DNA of 64,000 nt from the NCBI GenBank assembly GCA_902464405.1, contig CABQJD010000003.1, positions 1-64,000 of the forward strand, read 5' to 3'. Shown here one piece after another: positions 35,071-44,064 of this stretch. Origin of the DNA: an uncultured Actinomycetaceae bacterium (lineage in GTDB: Bacteria > Actinomycetota > Actinomycetes > Actinomycetales > Actinomycetaceae). The notes under the pieces are model-generated. The model saw only the letters and a list, made by a program, of their open reading frames with translations. It searched no databases and had not been told where the DNA came from. The translations under genes were made by a program, and so were the position numbers. The stretch's first letter is position 1. Every line of letters begins with the position of its first letter.

Positions 35071-35355
35071 TTATTGAGGTGCAGTTGGCACGTGCGGAGG
35101 CATTGCAGCAAACATTTCTGGAAGCGTCATGCGCAATACGTGCGCGAGCGCTACGAGTGTGAAAAGTTTCGGGTTGAGCAAACTATTTGTTGCTCGGTCA
35201 GAATGTCCTGATTCCATGAGTAAATAGGTGGAGCGATCAATGCCTGCTTGCTGTGCCACGTATTCTTGAGTGAAACCAAGCTCAGCTCTTCGTGAACGTA
35301 AACGGTGCGCAAGGTTGCGCGCAATAATCTGTTCGGCCGCTGAGTATTCTTTCAC
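35071..35355 (-). CDS. XRE family transcriptional regulator
   Basis: A 94-residue helix-turn-helix protein. The HTH spans about residues 10-65: RLRSRRAELGFTQEYVAQQAGIDRSTYLLMESG, with LFTLVALAHVLRMTLPEMF as the closing helices. The short C-terminal tail (AAMPPHVPTAPQ) has no second domain. It is a chromosomal Cro/CI-type regulator without a neighbouring toxin. The start is GTG 35355 (a TTG at 35361 would add two residues). No Shine-Dalgarno sequence is present; a poor -10-like CATATT lies 6 nt upstream. Targets are unknown. Confidence 0.85.
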   Translation of the reverse strand: MKEYSAAEQIIARNLAHRLRSRRAELGFTQEYVAQQAGIDRSTYLLMESGHSDRATNSLLNPKLFTLVALAHVLRMTLPEMFAAMPPHVPTAPQ

Positions 35356-35500
35356 ACTCAAAATATGAATGCGCAGCAGCTATTTGTCTGCAGTGTGTAC
35401 ACCGCATCGGGTGTGAGGCATATCGCTGTGAACCATATGTAAAGTGGTATTAAGTGGCTTGGCAGTGTAAATATGATGCCACGAAATGAAAATATGGATG

Positions 35501-35977
35501 CTACGAAATAGAAGAAGAGCCAGTAAAGGCAAGCTGACGCCAGGCTTCATATACTGCAATAGAAGCTGAGTTCGTGAGATTGAGCGATCGGCGCGAGGGG
35601 AGCATGGGAATGCGCACACGCTGTGTAATGCGTGGGTCATTCATGACGTTTTGTGGCAAACCTGTAGCTTCTTTACCAAAAAGAAGCACATCTTCTTCGC
35701 GGTATTTCACATCTGCGTAGCAATTATGAGTGTGAGATGTAAAAGCAAATATGCGAGCGCTAGGACCGAAAAATTCTTTTGCTGCTTCCCAATCGTCATG
35801 AATCATCATGTCTGCAAGATCGTGATAATCCAGCCCGGCTCGTTTCAAATGGGTATCTGAGAAATCAAAGCCTAATGGTTTGATCAAGTGCAGGTGTGCG
35901 CCAGTGCATGCCGCTAAGCGAATGGCAGCTCCTGTATTTCCAGCAATTTCAGGTTCGTGATAAACAATATGAAGCAC
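35501..35977 (-). CDS. trmL: tRNA (cytidine/uridine-2'-O)-methyltransferase TrmL-like
   Basis: A 158-residue SPOUT methyltransferase that modifies the wobble ribose of certain leucine tRNAs in the family's studied members. It starts LHIVYHEPEIAGNTGAAIRLAA, has LLFGKEATGLP for the trefoil knot, and ends with RIPMLPSRRSLNLTNSASI, all hallmark motifs. The frame is open well upstream, but the GTG at 35977 matches the usual family start and has TATTCT 6 nt before it. An ATG at 36001 would add eight residues. It is divergent from the SAM methyltransferase. Confidence 0.92.
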   Translation of the reverse strand: MLHIVYHEPEIAGNTGAAIRLAACTGAHLHLIKPLGFDFSDTHLKRAGLDYHDLADMMIHDDWEAAKEFFGPSARIFAFTSHTHNCYADVKYREEDVLLFGKEATGLPQNVMNDPRITQRVRIPMLPSRRSLNLTNSASIAVYEAWRQLAFTGSSSIS

Positions 35978-35983
35978 TATCCC

Positions 35984-35989
35984 AGAATA
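35984..35989 (-). promoter_or_regulatory. Leaderless-type -10 (TATTCT) for trmL
   Basis: TATTCT on the minus strand ends 6 nt before the GTG at 35977. Confidence 0.5.
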
Positions 35990-36018
35990 TGTGTGCAGCA
36001 TAAATATCTGCAACCTTG

Positions 36019-36024
36019 TAGAGT
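36019..36024 (+). promoter_or_regulatory. Leaderless-type -10 (TAGAGT) for the SAM methyltransferase
   Basis: TAGAGT ends 6 nt before the GTG at 36031. Confidence 0.45.
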
Positions 36025-36030
36025 GGTGGC

Positions 36031-36831
36031 GTGACGCTGAACCCTTACGATACTGCAAACAGCTCGGCTGCTGTGTATTCAGATGTGCGCCCTTCCTATC
36101 CGCAGGGCGTACTTGATGTGCTGATAGGAGAGCTTCACAAAGAAGTGTACGCAAACAAGCAGGCTGCTTGCGATACAAGCTCTCAGCATGGAAGTTCTCA
36201 TATTTATCGCGTTCTCGACGTGGGAGCGGGCACAGGAAAATTTACGACACAGCTACTGGAACGAGGGCTTGACGTGTGGGCACTCGAGCCAGCATCCAGT
36301 ATGCGCGTGGAGTTTCAACGAGCTTTACCAGATTTCGACGCAGGGCATCTGCTCGCTGGTTCTGCAGAAAATATGCCTGCGGAAAGTGAAACTTTCTCTG
36401 CCGTCACCTTTGCTCAAAGCTGGCATTGGCTGGATACAGATGCCGCTGCAGCTGAGGCATCTCGCGTCTTGATGCCGCACGGGATATGCGCCGTCGTCGT
36501 CAATCAATTGGCTGTTGAGATTCCGTGGGTGCACAGGCTTACGCGCATTATGCGTTCCGGAGATATCTATAAGCCCAGCGATTTTCCGCAGTTCGGTGAA
36601 TGCTTTACACCACCTCAGCTATGGAGTGCAGATTGGGAAGATGAATTGACGATCGAGCAGATATGTGAATTAGGGCAGACGCGAGCGTCATGGATTCGAG
36701 CCAATGATAAGCAGCGAGAAAAAATGCGCATGAACCTGCTGTGGTATCTGTACGAGCATCTGGGCTACTGCAGAAATGAAAGTGTGCATCTTCCTTACCA
36801 TACGTATATGTGGTATTCGCGCAAGCGATAA
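36031..36831 (+). CDS. Class I SAM-dependent methyltransferase
   Basis: A 266-residue methyltransferase of the Methyltransf_11 type. It opens YDTANSSAAVYSDVRPSYP, has the SAM motif LDVGAGTGKFTTQLLERG, the acidic post-motif LEPASSM, and the motif II/III region FSAVTFAQSWHWLD. The C-terminal part is about 100 residues of substrate-binding lid with no recognisable specificity. The function cannot be named from sequence; candidates are small-molecule or quinone-like substrates. It is divergent from trmL, with overlapping promoter space of 53 bp. Confidence 0.85.
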   Translation: MTLNPYDTANSSAAVYSDVRPSYPQGVLDVLIGELHKEVYANKQAACDTSSQHGSSHIYRVLDVGAGTGKFTTQLLERGLDVWALEPASSMRVEFQRALPDFDAGHLLAGSAENMPAESETFSAVTFAQSWHWLDTDAAAAEASRVLMPHGICAVVVNQLAVEIPWVHRLTRIMRSGDIYKPSDFPQFGECFTPPQLWSADWEDELTIEQICELGQTRASWIRANDKQREKMRMNLLWYLYEHLGYCRNESVHLPYHTYMWYSRKR

Positions 36832-37100
36832 CGATATTGCGTTTCAGTGGTGATTGCATTTAATTGTTATTTGACCTTAAGCTGCAGATTCCATTGCTTG
36901 GAGCGTGCAGCGTTGTGAAGTGAGTGCAGCTTCGAAGGCGCGTGTGCATTTCCTATTGTGGGCATTTCTACTTCGATAAGCATCGGGTGCGTATGATTGG
37001 TGCAACTATTAGAGCATGGATTATGTGCGGATACATAAAACTACACAGATCAACCATGCAGACACGCTCGTGCATACTGAAAAGCAGGGAAGGAAGCATT

Positions 37101-38930
37101 ATGCCAGTATTGCGATCTGCAACATCGACTCAGGGGCGAAATATGGCTGGTGCTCGTGCGCTGTGGCGAGCCACAGGAATGACGAGCGAAGATTTTGGCA
37201 AGCCAATTATTGCTGTTGCCAATTCGTTCACGCAGTTTGTGCCAGGGCATGTGCATTTGAAAAACATGGGGCAGCTCGTTGCTCAAGCAATCCAAGAAGC
37301 AGGTGGAGTTGCCAAAGAGTTCAATACTATTGCTGTGGATGATGGCATTGCTATGGGGCATGGTGGAATGCTCTACTCTCTGCCGAGCCGTGAGCTTATC
37401 GCAGATTGCGTGGAATACATGGTGGAGGCACATCGAGCTGATGCGCTTGTGTGTATTTCTAACTGCGATAAAATCACGCCTGGTATGCTCATGGCAGCGC
37501 TGCGCCTCAATATTCCTGTGGTGTTCGTCAGCGGCGGACCGATGGAATCAGGGAAAGAAATTGCTGGAGTTGTGGATCATAATATAGATCTCGTCGATGC
37601 GATGGCGCTCAGTGCCAATGATTCTGTGACGGACGAACAGCTGCGCATAGTGGAAGAGACAGCGTGCCCCACGTGTGGTTCCTGCTCGGGTATGTTTACA
37701 GCAAATTCGATGAACTGCCTGACTGAAGCTCTAGGACTTTCTCTGCCTGGAAATGGTACTACTCTTGCGACAGCTCAGCGCCGCCGCCAGCTTTTTATTG
37801 AGGCTGGGCATACAATTGTTGAGCTATGTAATCGTTACTACCGAGAAAATGACGATTCTGTATTGCCGCGCAGTATAGCTACTCGAGATGCTTTCTTAAA
37901 CGCTATGAGCATGGATATTGCGATGGGTGGTTCGACGAATACCGTATTGCATACGCTTGCAGCAGCTCGCGAAGGAGAGATTGATTTTTCCCTTTCAGAT
38001 ATCGATGAGCTTTCTCGGCAAGTTCCTTGCTTAAGCAAAGTAGCTCCAAACTCTGCTGTGTTTCATATGGAAGATTTTCATCGTGCTGGCGGTATTTCTG
38101 CGCTCCTTGGAGAATTGTATCGGGCAGGTTTGCTTCGAGATTCTGTGCATTCTATTCACTCGCCTGATCTTGCAAGTTGGCTGGATAAATGGGATATTCG
38201 CGCAGCTGCGCCAAGCCAAGAAGCTTTCGATCTCTATTCTGTAGCGCCTGGCGGAGTTCGCACTACAGAAGCATTTTCGCAAAATAAACGCTGGGAGACT
38301 TTAGATAGTGATGCGGCTCAGGGGTGTATTCGCGATATATCGCACGCCTATACTGCTGACGGTGGGCTGTGTGTGCTCTTTGGTAATCTCGCTGAAGAGG
38401 GAGCGATTATTAAGACTGCAGGGATTAGCGAGGAACTCTTTCATTTTGAAGGAACTGCCCGCGTAGTTGATTCGCAGGAACAAGCAATTGATCTCATTTT
38501 AGGTAAGAGTGTAGAGCCAGGCGAAGTTGTTGTGATTCGTTACGAGGGTCCTAAAGGCGGGCCGGGTATGCAGGAAATGCTCTATCCCACGAGTTTCTTG
38601 AAAGGTATGGGGTTGGGTAAGAGCTGTGCACTAATTACGGATGGGCGCTTCTCGGGCGGCACGAGCGGACTCTCAATTGGGCATATTTCTCCCGAGGCTG
38701 CGTCGGGCGGGCTGATTGCTCTCGTGCATGATGGCGACAAGATCGTGATCGATGTGCCCTCGCGGCTTTTGAAACTAGATGTGCCTGCGGCGGAGCTTGA
38801 GCGGCGGCGTCACGAGAAAGGCTCAATGCCTTGGAGCGGCAAACGTGAACGCCATGTGAGCAAAGCGCTGCGTGCATATGCTTCTATGGCTACTTCAGCA
38901 TCTCAAGGAGCTGTACGCCAGATCGATTAA
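37101..38930 (+). CDS. ilvD: Dihydroxy-acid dehydratase
   Basis: A 609-residue Fe-S dehydratase in valine, leucine and isoleucine biosynthesis. Cluster cysteines are in CISNCDKITPGM and CPTCGSCSGMFTANSMNC; the Mg-binding DDGIAMGH and the active-site loop GRFSGGTSGLSIGH are present. The frame is open to 36924, but the ATG at 37101 with AAGGAAG upstream and the family start MPVLRSATST fix the start. The 270-bp upstream region has no T-box or leader peptide that I can support. It stands alone; no other ilv or leu gene is in the window. Confidence 0.95.
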   Translation: MPVLRSATSTQGRNMAGARALWRATGMTSEDFGKPIIAVANSFTQFVPGHVHLKNMGQLVAQAIQEAGGVAKEFNTIAVDDGIAMGHGGMLYSLPSRELIADCVEYMVEAHRADALVCISNCDKITPGMLMAALRLNIPVVFVSGGPMESGKEIAGVVDHNIDLVDAMALSANDSVTDEQLRIVEETACPTCGSCSGMFTANSMNCLTEALGLSLPGNGTTLATAQRRRQLFIEAGHTIVELCNRYYRENDDSVLPRSIATRDAFLNAMSMDIAMGGSTNTVLHTLAAAREGEIDFSLSDIDELSRQVPCLSKVAPNSAVFHMEDFHRAGGISALLGELYRAGLLRDSVHSIHSPDLASWLDKWDIRAAAPSQEAFDLYSVAPGGVRTTEAFSQNKRWETLDSDAAQGCIRDISHAYTADGGLCVLFGNLAEEGAIIKTAGISEELFHFEGTARVVDSQEQAIDLILGKSVEPGEVVVIRYEGPKGGPGMQEMLYPTSFLKGMGLGKSCALITDGRFSGGTSGLSIGHISPEAASGGLIALVHDGDKIVIDVPSRLLKLDVPAAELERRRHEKGSMPWSGKRERHVSKALRAYASMATSASQGAVRQID

Positions 38931-39037
38931 GCAAAGAGTTGATAAACATTAGAGGAGTTATGTCTCTTCGAATAGGCGATCCAAGGAGGAGCGAGTTATC
39001 GGGATACTAGTTCGCCATCTTCTTTGGCATGAGTGTG

Positions 39038-39043
39038 TATAAT
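39038..39043 (+). promoter_or_regulatory. Consensus -10 (TATAAT) for the AspT/YidE-like transporter
   Basis: A perfect TATAAT 36 nt before the ATG at 39080, preceded by GTGTG. The -35 is not clear. Confidence 0.55.
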
Positions 39044-39079
39044 GTTTTTGCACTCGTAGACCCTAGGGAGAGATATTCA

Positions 39080-40681
39080 ATGGAGACTATATTCGCTTAT
39101 TTGGCAGATCAGCCTGTATTGTTGCTGTTTTTCCTTATTGGCGTCGGTATGATTTTTGGTCATTTTAAGATCAAAGGTGTGAGCCTCGGTGCAGCAGCTG
39201 TTTTGTTTGTGGCAATCGTAGTTTCGGCGAGTGCCCAGGTGTATGGGCATGACGCTCTCGTACATCCGATTATCGGCACTCTAGGTTTAGCGATTTTTGC
39301 TTTTGCTATCGGCATTAATTCTGGTGCCTCCTTTTTCAAAAATATTAAATCTGCGCTTGCGCCAATTGCGGCAATGGTTGCGCTCTACGGGATTGCAGCG
39401 ACTGCGGCATATTTTGTGGGCGTAAAGATTTTCGGGATGGATATTGCGCTCGTTGCTGGCACATTTGCTGGCGCCACCACTAATACGCCAGCTCTAGCTG
39501 CTGCTGGTGAATCTTCTGGAGATCCAGCTACTGCAACAGTGGGATATTCAATCGCCTATATCTTCGGCGTTGTCGGTATGATGATTTTTGCCGCAATTGC
39601 CGTGCACGTTGGTAAAAAGGATACCGATAAGCCCGCTCCCGTGACTCACTGCAACGTTCGGGTTGATCGCGATGACCATCTCACTCTCGGAGAGCTGTTG
39701 TCGATGATGAAGCGCCCAGTGAGCGTCACAAGAATTCGCCGTGGCGAAACGGGGCCAATCTGGATTCCTGCCGATACAGACGTGCTGGAAAAAGATGATT
39801 TATTGACGATTACTGGTGATGAAGAGCAGCTCGCATCGATGGTTGCGCTCGTTGGGCACACGAGTATTCACTCTTTGCGTTCCGATCGCTCCTATCTGGA
39901 TTTCCGTCGTATTACTGTGTCTAAATCAGCTATTGCAGGTATGAAAATCTCTGAGTTGAATGAGATACTGAAAGAAAAATTTGGCGGTACGTGTGTGCGT
40001 GTGCGTCGAGGCGATTCTGATCTTCTCGCTGTACCAGATTTCATGATCGAGATGGGAGACCGTATTCGGGTGGTTGCTCCTACGCACAGTATGAAAGCAA
40101 TTTCAAAGTTTCTAGGCGATTCGGTGAAGGGGCTGACAGATATTAACCCCGTGGCACTCGGTCTTGGAATGATGTTTGGCATTATGATTGGCGAGCTTCC
40201 CATACTCACTCCAACTGGCGAATATTTCTCTATCGGATCTGCTGCAGGCACGCTTATCGTTGGTCTTATTTTCGGTAGACTAGGGAAAATCGGTCCTATC
40301 TCTACAAGTCTTCCTAATTCTTCCGCATCGGTTTTAGCAGAGCTTGGTTTGCTCCTCTTTTTGGCGCAGGCCGGCACAAATGCGGGTGTTCAAATTTCCG
40401 AAGCGTTCTCAGGCGGTACGTGGGTGCAGATTCTGCTTCTAGGTATGCTTATTACTCTTATCATGGCTGCAGGATTATTTACAGTCATGCGATATGTGTT
40501 TAAGATGGGCGGCACAAAAGTTTCCGGGCTTTTGGGAGGAGCGCAAACGCAGCCTGCTGTGCTGGCATTTGCCAATGCGCGCACAGATACCGATCCTCGC
40601 GTGGCACTGGGATATGCGCTCGTTTATCCAGTAGCTATGATTGGAAAAATTCTTGTGGCTCAAATTTTGGGTAGTTTCTAG
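39080..40681 (+). CDS. AAE family transporter (AspT/YidE/YbjL type) with two TrkA-C domains
   Basis: A 533-residue membrane protein: about five helices, a central cytoplasmic pair of TrkA-C (RCK_C) domains at roughly 205-360 (VTRIRRGETGPIWIPADTDV; VRVRRGDSDLLAVPDF), then five or so more helices. The two membrane halves are homologous; the second ends with GGAQTQPAVLAFAN, typical of the aspartate:alanine exchanger family. The substrate is not predictable; family members exchange amino acids or dicarboxylates. The ATG at 39080 has GGGAGA upstream. It follows ilvD but has its own promoter. Confidence 0.88.
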   Translation: METIFAYLADQPVLLLFFLIGVGMIFGHFKIKGVSLGAAAVLFVAIVVSASAQVYGHDALVHPIIGTLGLAIFAFAIGINSGASFFKNIKSALAPIAAMVALYGIAATAAYFVGVKIFGMDIALVAGTFAGATTNTPALAAAGESSGDPATATVGYSIAYIFGVVGMMIFAAIAVHVGKKDTDKPAPVTHCNVRVDRDDHLTLGELLSMMKRPVSVTRIRRGETGPIWIPADTDVLEKDDLLTITGDEEQLASMVALVGHTSIHSLRSDRSYLDFRRITVSKSAIAGMKISELNEILKEKFGGTCVRVRRGDSDLLAVPDFMIEMGDRIRVVAPTHSMKAISKFLGDSVKGLTDINPVALGLGMMFGIMIGELPILTPTGEYFSIGSAAGTLIVGLIFGRLGKIGPISTSLPNSSASVLAELGLLLFLAQAGTNAGVQISEAFSGGTWVQILLLGMLITLIMAAGLFTVMRYVFKMGGTKVSGLLGGAQTQPAVLAFANARTDTDPRVALGYALVYPVAMIGKILVAQILGSF

Positions 40682-40719
40682 CACATTCTAAGCATGGGCT
40701 GCGAAACCGAGTGTTTTAT

Positions 40720-41004
40720 TTATCGCCTGCCGTAGGCATTCCAACAGCTTGTATGCCAGTGACGGCGGTCGCGCTGCCCAGCTTCTTTCCCGAACCAGCC
40801 TTCTTCTGTCCACGCTACGATATGGGCTTCTCCGATCATTACCACGCCATTGCAGCCTGGGCATATATATTGTTTGCGTGCGTGCCCAATATGCTGAACG
40901 ATATATTCAAAGCCTCCCGGCCCTGTGGCATAGCTGCGCCCGCCCATTAAGCGTTGCGTATCGAGAGGGCGTACTTTCTGTGAGTATTTTTTTGATCGGC
41001 GCAT
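40720..41004 (-). CDS. Small CxxC/HxxxC metal-binding protein, actinobacterial
   Basis: A 94-residue basic protein. A CPGC pair in ICPGCNGVVMIGEAHIVAW and a RRHWHTSCWNAYGRR tail supply Cys and His ligands for one metal ion, an HNH-like layout. Small proteins of this form (often mislabelled ATP/GTP-binding) are widespread and single-copy in actinobacteria; function is unknown. TAATAT lies 6 nt before the ATG at 41004 and no Shine-Dalgarno sequence is visible. It is divergent from uvrA, which may hint at a nucleic-acid role, but that is conjecture. Confidence 0.75.
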   Translation of the reverse strand: MRRSKKYSQKVRPLDTQRLMGGRSYATGPGGFEYIVQHIGHARKQYICPGCNGVVMIGEAHIVAWTEEGWFGKEAGQRDRRHWHTSCWNAYGRR

Positions 41005-41010
41005 GTTTGT

Positions 41011-41016
41011 ATATTA
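41011..41016 (-). promoter_or_regulatory. Leaderless-type -10 (TAATAT) for the small CxxC protein
   Basis: TAATAT on the minus strand ends 6 nt before the ATG at 41004. Confidence 0.5.
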
Positions 41017-41138
41017 CTCGGCGTCGAGGAGAGCGGAAAAGCTAGAAAAGTGGTTGATAGATCGCTGCGTGCTATGCGTATTGGCGTTGTACCCCTAAAT
41101 TGATGTCTGTATCTTTTGAACCCACACCCAGCTGCACA

Positions 41139-41144
41139 TAGACT
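41139..41144 (+). promoter_or_regulatory. Leaderless-type -10 (TAGACT) for uvrA
   Basis: TAGACT ends 6 nt before the GTG at 41151. No LexA-box-like sequence was noticed. Confidence 0.5.
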
Positions 41145-41150
41145 GAGCCT

Positions 41151-44003
41151 GTGCATGAATCTATCCATATTCAAGGTGCTCGTGAGCACAATCTGAAAAA
41201 CGTCTCGCTTGATATTCCGCGCGATCAGCTCGTTGTTTTCACAGGGCTTTCAGGATCAGGAAAAAGCTCCCTTGCTTTCGATACTCTTTTTGCTGAGGGG
41301 CAGCGCCGATATGTGGAATCGCTCAGTTCCTATGCTCGCCAGTTTCTTGGCCAGATGGACAAGCCTGATGTGGATTTTATCGAGGGGCTCTCGCCAGCTG
41401 TTGCTATCGATCAAAAATCGACGAGTCGTAACCCGCGTTCAACAGTTGGAACGATTACTGAAGTCTACGATTACCTTCGTCTCCTATATGCTCGTGCTGG
41501 CACTCAGTATTGCCCTGTGTGTGATGCCAAAATTGAAGCGCAGAGTGCCGAACAAATCGTCATCCGTCTACTTAAAGAGCCTGAGCGCACTAAAATTCAG
41601 ATTCTTGCTCCGATTGTGCGAGGGCGAAAAGGCGAGCATCTTGACGTCATTGATAATCTGAAAGCAGAGGGCTATAGCCGCGCTGTGATCGACGGTGAGA
41701 CAGTTCGCCTTGAGGATCCGCCAAAACTCGCCAAAACAAAGAAACACACTATTTCCGTGGTTGTGGATCGTATTGCTATTCGTGATGGTATCCGATCGCG
41801 CCTCAACGATTCTGTAGAGACTGCACTGCAGCTTTCTGGCGGAGTAGTAATTGCCGATTTTGTAGATCGGGAGCTAGGCAGCCCAGATCGCGAGCGTCGT
41901 TTTTCCGAAAAACGTGCCTGCCCAAACGATCATCGTCTCGAACTGGAAGAAATTGAGCCACGCACCTTTTCGTTTAACGCTCCCTATGGAGCATGCCCAG
42001 AGTGCGATGGAATTGGGCACACAGTAGAGGTTGCTCCAGATTTGGTGATTGCTGACGATTCTCTCTCGATTGAGGACGGAGCTATTGTGCCGTGGACGTC
42101 TGTGGCGAGTAGCACAGCTCGTGATTATCATATGCGCCAGGTGTGTTCTTTAGCAGAAGATATGAATTTTTCAGTGGCAACTCCGTGGCGTGATTTGCCT
42201 GATGAAGTGAAAAAATCATTGCTGTACGGGCGCGATTTCAAAGTTAAAATGACCTATCGCAACCGTTGGGGGCGAGAAAAAACCTATTCCACAGGATTTG
42301 AAGGTGTGCTGCATTTTGTGCGGCGAAAATTTGATGAGACGGAATCGGAACAGCAAAGAGAACGCTATGCGGGTTTTATGCGTGAGGTTCCTTGCTCAAG
42401 TTGTAAAGGTGCGCGCTTAAAACCCGAGGTTTTGGCAGTGCGCATCGGGGAGTTTGATATTTCTCAGCTCACTGATCTTCCTATTAACGAAGCTCTTGAT
42501 GTGTTGAGCCGCGTGCAGCTCGGAGATCGTGAGCAGAAAATTGCTGCGCAAGTGATGAAAGAAATTTTGGAGCGGCTGCGTTTTCTGGTGACGGTAGGGC
42601 TTGATTATCTTACTCTTTCTCGCGCTGCAGGCACCTTGAGCGGCGGTGAAGCTCAGCGTATTCGTCTTGCCACCCAAATCGGCAGCGGTTTAGTTGGCGT
42701 GCTTTATGTGCTCGATGAACCGTCTATCGGCTTACATCAAAGAGATAACCGCCGTTTGCTCGACGCTCTGCAGCATTTACGCGATTTGGGAAATTCTCTT
42801 GTGGTAGTGGAACACGATGAGGAGACGATTCGTGAATCAGATTGGCTCGTTGATATTGGTCCGAAAGCTGGCGAGCTAGGAGGAGAGATTGTCTATAGCG
42901 GCCCGCCAGCTGGTATCGTTACAGAAGAGCGCTCGCTTACTGGGCAGTATCTTTCAGGAAAACGCGAAATCAGTGTACCTTCGCAGCGTCGTCGCGCCTC
43001 AAAAAATGCTCACATTGTTGTTGAAGGTGCAAAGGAAAACAATTTGCGAGACGTGAGCGTGAGTTTTCCGATCGGTGTTTTTACTGCTGTCACTGGAGTG
43101 TCTGGCTCGGGAAAATCTTCCCTTGTCAATTCGGTGCTTTATAAAGTTTTAGCAAATCGTCTCAATGGGGCACGTCATTTACCAGGTAGGCATACGAGAG
43201 TTACTGGGCTGGACGATCTCGATAAAGTAGTGCACGTAGATCAAAGCCCGATCGGGCGCACTCCGCGTTCCAACCCTGCCACTTATACGGGTATGTGGGA
43301 TCCAATTCGTCAGCTTTTCGCTGCCACTGAGGAGGCGAAAGTTCGCGGCTATGGCCCTGGGCGGTTCTCCTTCAATGTGAAAGGTGGGCGCTGTGAAGCG
43401 TGCAAGGGAGACGGAACGATCAAAATCGAGATGAACTTCTTGCCAGATGTGTATGTGCCGTGCGAAGTCTGCCATGGAGCGCGATACAATCACGAGACTC
43501 TGGAGGTGCGGTATAAAGGGAAGAACGTTTCAGAAGTTCTCAACATGACGATTTCTGAGGCTCGCGATTTCTTCACCCATATTGGGCGTATCACTAAATA
43601 TCTTGATGTGCTTGATGCTGTGGGCTTGGGATATATCCGCCTCGGGCAGCCTGCCACCACGCTCTCTGGTGGAGAAGCGCAGCGCGTCAAGCTCGCATCA
43701 GAGCTGCATCGCCGATCGACCGGGCGCACTGTGTATGTATTGGATGAGCCAACAACAGGGTTGCATTTTGAAGACGTCAATAAACTTTTGAAGGTACTTC
43801 AAGAGCTCACTGATAAAGGTAATACGGTGATTGTGATTGAGCATAATCTCGATGTGATTAAGTGCGCTGATTGGGTGATTGATCTTGGTCCTGAAGGCGG
43901 CAAAGCTGGCGGGCTTCTTGTGGCTGAGGGTACGCCAGAGCAGGTGGCACTCGTACCGGAAAGCTATACTGGGCAGTATCTTCGAGATTTATTGAATCGC
44001 TGA
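41151..44003 (+). CDS. uvrA: Excinuclease ABC subunit A
   Basis: A 950-residue DNA damage sensor of nucleotide excision repair. It has two ABC modules, with Walker A motifs GLSGSGKSS and GVSGSGKSS, two LSGGEAQR signatures and LDEPSIGLH / LDEPTTGLH Walker B regions. Zinc-module cysteines are visible as CPVC, CPECDG, CSSCKG, CEACKGDG and CEVCHG. Length is normal. The start is GTG at 41151 in the motif HESIHIQGAREHNLKN. uvrC follows 62 nt after the stop; uvrB is not in the window but often lies upstream in actinobacteria. Confidence 0.96.
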   Translation: MHESIHIQGAREHNLKNVSLDIPRDQLVVFTGLSGSGKSSLAFDTLFAEGQRRYVESLSSYARQFLGQMDKPDVDFIEGLSPAVAIDQKSTSRNPRSTVGTITEVYDYLRLLYARAGTQYCPVCDAKIEAQSAEQIVIRLLKEPERTKIQILAPIVRGRKGEHLDVIDNLKAEGYSRAVIDGETVRLEDPPKLAKTKKHTISVVVDRIAIRDGIRSRLNDSVETALQLSGGVVIADFVDRELGSPDRERRFSEKRACPNDHRLELEEIEPRTFSFNAPYGACPECDGIGHTVEVAPDLVIADDSLSIEDGAIVPWTSVASSTARDYHMRQVCSLAEDMNFSVATPWRDLPDEVKKSLLYGRDFKVKMTYRNRWGREKTYSTGFEGVLHFVRRKFDETESEQQRERYAGFMREVPCSSCKGARLKPEVLAVRIGEFDISQLTDLPINEALDVLSRVQLGDREQKIAAQVMKEILERLRFLVTVGLDYLTLSRAAGTLSGGEAQRIRLATQIGSGLVGVLYVLDEPSIGLHQRDNRRLLDALQHLRDLGNSLVVVEHDEETIRESDWLVDIGPKAGELGGEIVYSGPPAGIVTEERSLTGQYLSGKREISVPSQRRRASKNAHIVVEGAKENNLRDVSVSFPIGVFTAVTGVSGSGKSSLVNSVLYKVLANRLNGARHLPGRHTRVTGLDDLDKVVHVDQSPIGRTPRSNPATYTGMWDPIRQLFAATEEAKVRGYGPGRFSFNVKGGRCEACKGDGTIKIEMNFLPDVYVPCEVCHGARYNHETLEVRYKGKNVSEVLNMTISEARDFFTHIGRITKYLDVLDAVGLGYIRLGQPATTLSGGEAQRVKLASELHRRSTGRTVYVLDEPTTGLHFEDVNKLLKVLQELTDKGNTVIVIEHNLDVIKCADWVIDLGPEGGKAGGLLVAEGTPEQVALVPESYTGQYLRDLLNR

Positions 44004-44064
44004 TGTTGCGGCCGGTTATTGCCGTGACGTGCGGCATCTCGTGCGATGCAGGGGAGAGGTGACT

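Noticed and set aside
36924..37100. In-frame upstream extension of ilvD that could be read as a leader peptide or longer N-terminus
   Set aside because: It has no run of Ile, Leu or Val codons and no attenuator hairpin pair. The ATG at 37101 has a strong Shine-Dalgarno site and matches the family start.
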